The translations under genes were made by a program, and so were the position numbers. This document shows, in pieces, positions 41,782 to 50,929 of a DNA stretch of 64,000 bases (position 1 is its first letter; every line of letters begins with the position of its first letter). A model generated the notes under the pieces. The model was not told where the DNA came from. It searched no databases and saw only the letters and a list, made by a program, of their open reading frames with translations. This stretch comes from Nothopassalora personata (lineage: Eukaryota; Ascomycota; Dothideomycetes; Mycosphaerellales; Mycosphaerellaceae): positions 5,704,001 to 5,768,000 of the forward strand of contig CM066291.1 of assembly GCA_033816765.1 (NCBI GenBank), given 5' to 3'.

Positions 41782-44197
41782 CACTGGTCGTTACCGTGGG
41801 TGGCATCATAGACGCAGAGCGCTTTATGAGTGCCGAGAGTGACCAATGGCCGCGGCGACACCAATACTGACATTCGATGGAGCGAACATGCGCCGTAGTG
41901 ACGGTAACAGACACGACGCGAGCCTGCTAAAGGATCAAGCCCATGAAACCTTTCCTGTACAAGCCGGTCTTATCACGGTTCTTCGGCGGCAGAGATGCTG
42001 TACTACGATGGCGTACGGTAGGAGTGTCCATTTCCCTCGAGAGCTAGGTTCAACACGCGATAGCATACGGCCGTTACGGCAAGTTGTCGTGTTGGCAAAT
42101 TGAAGGTGTAGTGATACAACTTCGCTACTACCCAGGAGGAAGCACGGCATGGGAGCATCGGTTATTGCTTATACCCAAGTGGCCATATGAGTAGAGCTTA
42201 GTGCGGAGACTCTTCTTCACTGCGTGCCACCCGTGCGGTTTAGGGGTTTAGGGCGGCGAGGATGGTTAGGGAGGGTTCAGGAGCGTCAGGTAGTATCTTC
42301 CAAAAAGTCCGTCCCCCCGTCTATTGATTGAGATGGGTTATGATTTGATGCTGAATCCAGGCTTGGCGCTTGAGGTGTTCCGATATGGTGGCACCAACAG
42401 GTTTCTAGTGGACCCTCTGCATTGGATATTAGATCCTGGAGGTCGCTACCAGACATCAACTTCTTAACTGCATAGCACATAGTACTATAACGCGCCATAT
42501 ATATTGCACCTCAATACGAGCAGCCAAAAAGGAGTAGTATTAGGCCTAATAGCTAGCCTAAAGGGGAAGCCGAGCCCACTTACTCTACGAGTAACTCGAT
42601 TATAACAGCGACCTTTTATTATTGCTTATACGATATCACGACGATAGTAACAACGTGAAAGTGCGCGATAGGACGTACAGTAGCAGAAACTACAGGTAGT
42701 GTGTACGATAGGTGGTGCGACAGTGACACTAAGCTAACATGCGGCAGTAGCAAGTCCGACCGTACAGGCCCAAAGAAGTCATCAGACCATCACTGGCAAT
42801 CGGTTAAGCGCATGCTAGTAACGCTATAGTGATGCTACTGTATAAGGCCCTGTAAGGCACCTGCTACGGCCACTTTTTAGGCTGTTTCTGCGCTTCGAAT
42901 GCCTGTTAAGCTCGATTTTCGACCTTGCTATGGCCAGTCACGTTCGCGCTATCGAACGGGCTTTGAGAGGGACCTGTATTGGAAAGTCCAGTCAGAGATC
43001 TAGACCCACGGTATACGCTCGAGGATCTTCATCCGTCTGAGGCCGCTCCCCCGTCTCAGCATAGTACGAATCACCGGGTCTCATGGGGAGAGCTGTGCAG
43101 TCGTGGCAGCTACTGTACTCGGCCACTAGGCTGTGGCCACTAGGGCGTGAACCATTTTATGTCGGCATAAAATGACTAACCCGAGAAGGTATCGTCATGG
43201 ACACTTTATAGCAGCAGGGAATCCGGATACGTCATGTTCTACGTACCCCCAGTGGCCCGTGCCGCCTGACTAGGCAGTAGTTCGGAGGAAATCCCTGAGA
43301 TTCAAGTGCAATACTTACTGCTACAATCAGGTATGATTGCACCTAGCGCTTTTGCGACTGTCATAAACGATATATGTCGTCATTGAATCTGCCCTAGTGG
43401 CCACAACTCGATCACATGGCTGTTGCTCGGGCCAGCATGGCCACTATCCCTTGCAAGGGTCCTTTCTGCCTGGGTGTCTGACGGCAACCGCATATCAGGT
43501 CTCCGAAGGGCCACCGAGGTTGTACATGGCTACGCAGCTCTACTCATGGGGATGCGAAACTGTGCCCACGCAATGTACAAGTTACACCACAGCCTCAGGG
43601 TACGAGTAGTGCGAGAACGTGTTATCCGCGATAACGTCCTTCGCACGCAAAGTTCGTGCCAGGAACCTGTAAAAGGCTTTGTCACCTCTCTAAAATATGC
43701 TCGCGCGAGTATGACTGCGAGGCTCGCAGTGCGATTTCGCATGTGTGGAACGTTTCTCGCACCCGCCAAGCACTTCCCCCAACAGCTCATCCCGGAAATG
43801 TGACCTTCCTCCTTCATTACAATCGGTTAGTCAACAATTGCACGCCCCGGGAAGTGCTTGGCAACATCTATCGAACGACAATGCCGTAGGACTAGTACGT
43901 CCCGACCAAACGCCTCGAATCTAACAGCCCCCCCCCCCCCCGGCACTCTAATTGCGTCGTTCCTCACGAACTTGAGACCTCATCACGGGTATACGATCGG
44001 ACGCCGACCTTTGCGCTGTATCTGGTTGTATTTCACAGCACGGAGAGTGAACAACGCAAGGGTCGTACTACACCGAGGGCTTGGTTTTCTTGATTCTATA
44101 AGAATAAAGCCTGGCATGGCCCGCATCGTACAGGTTCCTGATTCAGCAACGCAACACACGACACAACACATACACACCGGCAGACATTACAGTTAAC
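41782..44197. other. Gene-poor stretch of 2.4 kb
   Basis: No supported gene. It contains a perfect short hairpin (43153-43174), a run of 14 C (43928-43941) and moderately AT-rich sequence at 42480-42700. The last 200 bp are A/C-rich and likely the promoter of the small secreted protein at 44198. Confidence 0.5.
43153..43174. other. Perfect inverted repeat, 9-bp arms and 4-base loop
   Basis: CATTTTATG, TCGG, then CATAAAATG. It could fold in DNA or RNA or be a protein-binding palindrome. It lies in non-coding sequence with no gene ending at it, so it is not called a terminator. Confidence 0.6.
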
Positions 44198-44851
44198 ATG
44201 AAATTCAGCATGTGCGCCACCATCCTCGCTCTTACCATGACGGCTATTGCCAATCCAGCTTACTGAGTATGTCAGAACATCCTTTTACCATCTACGCTGC
44301 GGACCCGATACTGATTTTATGGGTAGCTTCAAGACTTGTGTCAAGTCAGGGAACTACTGCTATATTGATAGTAGCGATCACTTGCCCTGCACCGAAGGGC
44401 ACCCTTGTCTGACTAATGGGAAAGGGTAAGTCTAATGCACGCAAAGGGGAGAGGAGCACAGGTGCCAACGGATGGCTTGAATAGCTGCACGCCACCCAAC
44501 GGACAGCGTAAGATATGACAGAGCGGACTGTTCTGCTTAGGAGTGGTGAGGGATGCGTCCACGGACTTAATAACCCTCACAAATTACCACAATCTGCGTC
44601 CTATAGAATGACCCAAAGTCTGCCTGGGGAATACCGAAGGTGCGACGCTCCTAGTTGAGGCCAAGAAAGCTGTGCAGTGCAGCTCGTACGCCCAGCTTGT
44701 TCAACTCGCGAACAAACTTCCCCCACAAATTTATCAAGAAGTCGCAGGCGGGACCGCAAGTCAGGCAAGGGAGCGACGGGTCAAGACAATTTCCAATGCG
44801 CGGGAGATTAAGAAGGTGAACGCAATGTTACTTGAAGTGAATAGGTTATAG
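44198..44851 (+). pseudogene. Small secreted cysteine-rich protein gene, frame-broken after the signal peptide
   Basis: The Met at 44198 starts a signal peptide (MKFSMCATILALTMTAIA) that runs into TGA at 44264. One base out of phase, an open frame continues with cysteine-spaced sequence: FKTCVKSGNYCYIDSSD, LPCTEGHPCLTNGKG. Introns then fit: 44426-44484 (59 nt, GTAAGT..ATAG), a 23-nt exon 44485-44507 (CTPPNGQ), and 44508-44618 (111 nt, GTAAGA..AAAG). The last exon is 44619-44851, whose frame is clean to a stop (LCLGNTEGATLLVEAKKAVQC onward). Frame and cysteine count agree across these junctions, so the mature part looks real. Only the signal-to-mature junction is broken, by an indel or a splice event I cannot see. 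A possible 60-nt intron at 44267-44326 does not cure it. No family recognised. Confidence 0.5.
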
Positions 44852-47357
44852 GTCCGTGCCCGTGCACAAGCTAGATATGTGTAGTTGCCCTTCTTCCACC
44901 TTCATAGACACACAACAATCAAGACACATGCATCACCCATCAAGTTGTGTTCGCAACAGTCAACCGGCAAGACTGACTGACCAAGAGCCATGAACTGAGG
45001 TTCTGCAGAGATGTGTATAACCTGCCTGAGTGGCTCGGGTGTCGTCAATGAAGCTAAGTCAAGGCCTTTATCGGCGAGTCAAGAGCACGAGATTAGCACG
45101 TCGGACCGGATGCGTGAAGTACCAGTTGACTGACTGTTGCGCTCACCGGGTGAATGACGATGGCGATCTCACGAATATGGCTGATACGATTGAGCCGAGA
45201 GCTGTCAATCTGCGGATGAAGCGAATATAGTCGTTCTTGTCCGATCTCAGCTCGAGCCCGGAAGGATGTCGAGCTCAAGAAGAACTCTTCACGAAGTTGG
45301 AGACTAGCCTCGAGTGATGCCACGAGTTCTCCTGAAGTCGAAGGTATGGCCAGGTCCAGCGATGGAAGCGAGCTAGACGAGTAATATATATATTAGCGAT
45401 GATCGGAGAAGCATGACTGTTCGGCAATAACTACCTCGTAGATACGGTTCCCCCGTTCATCGGGAAGTTCGAGAAGACGAGAAAGGGTTGATGACCTTGG
45501 CGTCGACAGACATTCACCTGACCGCGACGTCGCCGATTCCTTCTCGGGACATTGAATAGGGCGCCATAGTGACGGCTGGCCCTTTTTCGATCTTGTAAAT
45601 GTCACTGATTGGAAGTGCAAGTCACGTCCAAAAAATGCAGCTACCTTGTGCACGCGTTTGTGAAAGGTCCGTGCCACCCCGACTCCGCCGAGACTCGAGT
45701 GCGCTTGCGGCTCGACTTGGCGAGCACATGCCCTGCCGTCGTACCTGACACCAAGCCTCATCGAGAGACAGAGAGAGAGAGAGAGGAGCTCAGTATGTCA
45801 TGCAGTTGCAGAGCGAGCCAAACATCTAGCATCAAGCAAAAGCGCAAGGAGCTGCTGCGCTCCAAGAGAAAATTCTGGCGGCCTCTATCGGCGGCAGCGC
45901 GCTCGACTCATCTTCGTACCCAACAGCTCTGCTGGCCATCCGCTCTTGGCAGAGCCAAAGTTCGCTCCTTAAGACGATGCCGTGCGGGCGACACGGTTGA
46001 CAATTGAGCACTACGCAGGAAGTATCTGCGATCCTGGATTCAGTGCAACGACCGTAAACAGCTCGGACCTGTCGTCATTTCCGAGGAAGTCTAATATGGG
46101 TTCACTGGTCACGATAACATCGCTCTTTGAGCTTAGGATGATACTAATGCCAAGCGACGTGAAGAGACAGATGATGAGCTCCTGCACAATGTGTTCACGA
46201 TACAGTACCGTATCTTATACATTCTGAGATTGCTCAGTGGGCAAGCATTGAAATGTTTGTCAGAGGACGTCCAAAGGCTTCGATAACGAGTCTGGATCCG
46301 ACACAAAGGTCAGTGCATACGTCTAACGGCTCCGCTCGCGGACTTTCAACACTAGCACAAGCGCCACGTTAGCGGTGTCGACGATCTCACGAATGCCATG
46401 CCTCAGCAGGGATGACAGATGGAACTCAATCCTTTTACGAGGAGAACAAAAGTCTAAACAAAATTTTCTGAGTGCCTACAGCGCGAGATGGGAGGTAGGT
46501 CAGGTTACTCGCCACGGAACGGGCGCGACCTGTTCAATTGGGCTTGCAAGCTTCAACAAACATCGTCGAGGCCCAGGAAGAATGACTACATTATCGTCTA
46601 CCGCCAGCGCCTCGCCAGCACGGTTGGCGATCTCCAACTGACGCTCGACTTTCTCTTCCAACCAGCCGTGCTCGTTTCGATATGATGCTCGCCGCCGCCC
46701 CTCGAAGATCCTCCACCCCGTTACCACGTCCCACCCTCTCAACATCCTTCTGCATGTCCCCTAGCGCGTGGCATCAAGGACCGTCGCCGATACTTCCTCG
46801 TCCAGAGCTCGAGGCAGAAGCACATGTATATGTATGCCCATGATAGAACTACGCCTAAGCCTTCCTCCTCGACCTGCTCCGATCATCAGGCGCTCCGGGC
46901 CGGCATCAGGATTCGGTACCCTCGCAATTGAATTTCCGCGGAAGGTCATGAAAAGTATCGTCTTGCCCATCCCGTCGAGGGCAAAAGAGTCCGAAAGTCT
47001 GCGTGGGTGGTGGAGACGTGATCTGCACTTCCTCAAGGCTGGCCAGGTACAGTATGACGATAGTTAGAATCGGCGAATGTCAAGACACATCACGAGAATG
47101 CAAGCATATACGCGAAATTGGCCGACTTGCCTGCCAATGGCGGCTTCAACATCGAATCACTCACATCAGTATGAGGTACCTCTACCCTATGGCTCTCAAG
47201 CTCAACGACACTACCAATGGCAAGTACCAGTCGTACTCCAATTCCAGATTCCATATCCATCCTGCTATCTGCTGGACGAATATGTACTTCCATACCCATC
47301 GATGCCCAAGCATCAACTTGTTCCAACCTCACGTCCCCAACTGTTCCATCGCCTCCA
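44852..47357. other. Gene-poor stretch of 2.5 kb with unexplained open frames
   Basis: No recognised gene. On the minus strand, 47036-46500 is one frame of about 180 codons interrupted by a single TAG at 46761-46763 (DEEVSATVLDATR before it, EEKVERQLEIANRAGEALAV after it), which may be a decayed gene. A GA dinucleotide run is at about 45770-45784. The remainder shows only shadow frames. Confidence 0.4.
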
Positions 47358-47569
47358 CAGCATCATGAAACTCATCCTCGTCATCCCCAAAACCCTCCTC
47401 ATCTCCATTCCCAACCTCGTCAGTCCCGAAAATTGCCTCCTGCCCAGCCATGCTAGTACCCGTCCTCGAACGCCTCGCAGTCAAACAAGAAAAGTCATCA
47501 TCGCAATAATTCCAACCCCCGCCCGTTTTTCAGCGCCCCATCGGGTTCAGTATCGTCGAGACCAGACTC
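47358..47569 (-). other. Probable former 3' coding sequence of the CUB1-like gene
   Basis: After the TAG at 47572-47570 the same frame continues with ESGLDDTEPDGALKNGR. After a one-base shift in a G-run it continues with DDDFSCLTARRSR, then acidic sequence GDDEDEFHDAVEAMEQLG to a TGA near 47355. Composition looks coding. Either the gene once ended here and lost its tail by a nonsense change plus a frameshift, or an unseen splice form reaches it. Confidence 0.4.
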
Positions 47570-49192
47570 CTATGCCTTATTCTCGATGCCAACACCAACG
47601 CTGTTGACCGCCTCAGGCTCCGGCTCATCCTTCTCCTGCGCATCATTCCTCAAGTCATGCGCCAGGTCGAAGCACTCTGCAAGAAGTGCTTGGACGCTCG
47701 CCTGGCCTTCAGGAATATCGTCACCGACCATGAACTTGCCGTCCTTTTTCATGTTGTCGATAGAACTGAGTTTCATGCTGTATGGGTACAGTTCGCGTGG
47801 TGAGTCAACGCCGCCCGCTTTCTTGACTTCGATGAGGCATCTCTTGAGGGTCAAGAGTTGGTTGTAGATTGGGAGGAGGGCTTCTGATACAGGTTCCGAG
47901 GAGATTATGTATTGGTAGATCATGGCGTAGCTCTTCCTGAGGAGGTACAGAAGAGTCCTTTGCGCATGGACGTCGGATGGTTTGCCTTCTGCATCGATAA
48001 ATTGGCCGTCGACACGAGCTTCGTCGACGCGGTCGAGGGTCTTTTGGAAGTCGTACAGGTCAGTCTCGCGAAGTGACCAGGCTTGAGTTAGGGATGCGTT
48101 CTCGAGCGTGTTGCGGATCTTGAGGAGCCTGTCGTATAGGTCCTGGAAGCGCGGGTCTATTTTGCCGCGTCTGAGATGTTGTCAGTAACGGAATCAGCAA
48201 GACCAGTAGTGGATACATACTTCTGTTCGACGAGCTCCACCCACAAAAAACATCTCGCCAACAGCGACTTGACCAAAACCTCCGGTGGCTGCTGGCAACT
48301 CTCGCAAATCTGCATCATAGCCAATCTCTCCGCAAAGACCTCCTCGGCACTTTTACCCTTATAGGGGTCCAAGTCATGAAGCACCTCCTTCTGGATCTCC
48401 AACAACTGAGCCTTAAACTCCGCAACCTCCTTCTCCGGATACTGCCGGAAGCGTTAGCCACTCGTCCATCCACATGAACACGGCCACGATACTGCCTGCA
48501 CTCACCTTACTCCGACAATTGCACGCACTCACGCTCCTCAAAATGCTCACCAGTTTCTCATAAAGCCTCATCATGCTCCCCTCCAAATTCGCCAACGGAG
48601 CCTCCATCTCCCTCAGCGTAGCCCTGCAGACCGCAATCCTCGCATCCAGCAGCGTCAAGATGTGATGACTGTACTGGTCCCTGCCCCGTTCCACCAACTG
48701 CTCCCATTTCTCTAGATGTTCACGGATACTCTTCAGGTCCGCGGGCAAATAGAAGCCCGCCTGTTTCAAATGATCCAATAGCCTGTTGACGGTCGAGAGA
48801 GCGGAGTAGATCGCTGGAGCTTCGAGATTTCGGCCTATTGTGAGGAAGAAGAGGGATATGAGGCGAAAGCAGTCGTCGAGGACTGTGTCGACCCGGTTCT
48901 GTTCATTGCGCTTATCGCTGCGGATGCGGTTGAGGAGCTCGACTTGTTCGATGACTTGGTCGTAGTATTTGATGACGTCGGCCGACTTGACGTAGGTGGA
49001 GCGGTCTTGCTTGAGCAGGGAGAGGTGGTCGCGGATGATGAGGAGCCGGTCGAGGATGGGTTGTTCTTTCGGGTCGAGAGGCACGCGATGGTAAGGGGAG
49101 TCGGTGCCGTTCATTGTGTGCGGTGGCGGTGGCGGCGGCGGCGACGGCGGCGGTGGTGGTTCTTCGTCAATGTCTGGTGTGGCAGCGATCAA
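47570..49192 (-). CDS. CUB1/UPF0662 (DUF2408) family protein
   Basis: Gene model complement(join(47570..48170, 48221..48441, 48506..49192)), 502 residues; introns of 64 and 50 nt with GTGAGT and GTATGT donors keep phase. Matches the fungal UPF0662 family (yeast YPL260W/CUB1): VPLDPKEQPILDRLLIIRDHL, then VIEQVELLNRIR, LLEIQKEVLHDLDPYKGKS, and a helical second DUF2408 unit starting DPRFQDLYDRLLKIRNTLE. Yeast Cub1 is linked to proteasome and DNA-damage phenotypes; the biochemical role is unknown. The N-terminus is proline-rich (residues 10-24); Met27 is an alternative start. The C-terminus appears shortened relative to coding-like sequence downstream (previous entry). The gene is divergent from ribosomal protein P1, whose ATG is 337 bp away. 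Confidence 0.85.
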
Positions 49193-49529
49193 GTATTGAT
49201 TGACTAGTGGGGGAGTCGTTGGTCACTGTAATCACACACGCGTTTCCTTTCCTTCCGCTTCCAGAGCAGCGGCGGGGCGGCGCAAGCGGGGAAAAGAGCC
49301 CATGATTCTCAGGCATCCAGGCATCAGCTCAGGCATTACCACTCGGCGGGTCTTCCCGCACTTCCACGCCAAGATATCTCCCACTGCGAAAACATCCGTC
49401 TTCGTCGCCGAATACCACCACCCGACCTCACACAAGCATCGTCGACGAGAAGAAGCCTTTCACGACCCTTTGGAGCGTGTTAGCATCTCATTTCTTTCAC
49501 ACTCCTCAACAACCAACCAAACAACCAAA

Positions 49530-50124
49530 ATGTCCACCGCCGAGCTCGCCTCTTCCTACGCCGCCCTCATCCTCGCCGATGATGGTGTCGAAATCACGGT
49601 ACGTTCATGTCCCACCCTCACCAACATCACTCCCACCTCTCCCACCCCTTCCTCACCTTTCTCCTCACCCAAACTCTCACTCCAACTCCCACTAACACCA
49701 TCTCCCCCTCCCCCAGGCGGACAAACTCCAAACTCTCATAACCACCGCCAAAGTCCCCGACATCGAGCCCATCTGGACCACTCTCTTCGCCAAAGCCCTC
49801 GAAGGCAAAGACGTCAAAGAGCTCCTCCTGAACGTAGGCTCCGGTGGCGGCGGCGCCGCCCCAGCAGCAGCCGGTGGTGCCGGTCCTGCCGCGGGCGGTG
49901 ATGCCGCGGGCGATGCGCCCGCTGAGAAGGAGAAGGAGGAGGGTAAGTTTTTGATATCAGTCCCTTGATCCCCTAAAGGAGAAGGAGGAAGTGTCCAAGT
50001 CCTCGGAGTGTTGGAGCAAAGAGTTCATGATTCACACATGGGATGGATGTGTGCTAATTTGTTATTGTTATGTATAGAGAAGGAAGAGTCCGACGAGGAC
50101 ATGGGCTTCGGTCTTTTCGACTAA
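49530..50124 (+). CDS. RPP1: 60S acidic ribosomal protein P1
   Basis: Gene model join(49530..49598, 49717..49942, 50078..50124), 113 residues. Part of the ribosomal stalk that recruits translation GTPases. N-terminal dimerisation helices begin [19 protein letters not shown]; an Ala/Gly hinge ([14 protein letters not shown]) follows; the tail ends [13 protein letters not shown], the universal P-protein C-terminus. Introns of 118 and 135 nt both have GT-AG borders (GTACGT, GTAAGT). The gene is short and codon-biased as expected for a highly expressed gene; its upstream region is strongly pyrimidine-rich. Confidence 0.96.
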
Positions 50125-50929
50125 AGGCACCGATCGCCCTTCACCTCATCCTACGATTTCCATCCCGATCACCGATGGCAAGACTTTTCTCGACGGAAGC
50201 GATGTCGTGGAATGCGACGAAGAGATGGCAGTGCGTCTCGTACACGACGATCACGGCGAGGAAGCTACGACTACGCATGTGAACTGGTGGAATTGACGGG
50301 TGAAAGTCAGTCTTTGCCGAGTATGCGCATTGCGCTCCATGCGCGCTTTGCATTGCTATGGTACAACAACTCTGCCTGAATTCGAGCGCAAGCCGCATTT
50401 GCTCGTCGCTTCTCGGGCAGCTCCAACACCCTCCTTGCTCATGCATTTTGCTCTTCAAATTCTCGGAGTGACTTGTTCTTAATACTTTTCCTTCCCTTTT
50501 TTTTCTCTTACAAGTACAATCCTCCGCCCATGTCTTGCGCATCGCCATAATCGCACGAGGCGACTGTTGTGAGCTGTGTCGTAAAGTCGTCAAGCGCTTT
50601 CCGCTGAACGCCAATGTTGCAATGCAATGCATCGAAGCTTTTTGCGCCTCCCCCTATTCCCTGCCCTTCCCAACCCACACAAAGTCGATCGTAGTAGTAC
50701 ACCCGTCATGGCATCATCAAGTCGTGCTGTCGTTGTTTTGTCCTTCTCCTTTCCTTAAACGCCCACACCCCCCAGCAAGGAACAATCTTCCCCCGAAAAC
50801 GCTCCTTGCCAAACGATACGCCCAAAGAAAACGCTCATGCATGCTCTGCCCTGTTCGCCCCCCCTCACGCGCAGCTCACAAACCACACAAGTCACTTCAC
50901 GTGCTTACCATTCAGGACTGCTGGCGCAA
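50125..50929. other. Intergenic between P1 and the convergent SOG2 gene
   Basis: Convergent 3' regions. No gene seen; frames up to 163 codons are shadows without support. Confidence 0.45.

Noticed and set aside
42239..42253. Telomere-like TTTAGGGG TTTAGGG
   Set aside because: Only two imperfect units, unlike the long TTAGGG arrays of fungal telomeres; most likely chance.
43928..43941. Run of 14 C
   Set aside because: Simple homopolymer without associated structure or gene.
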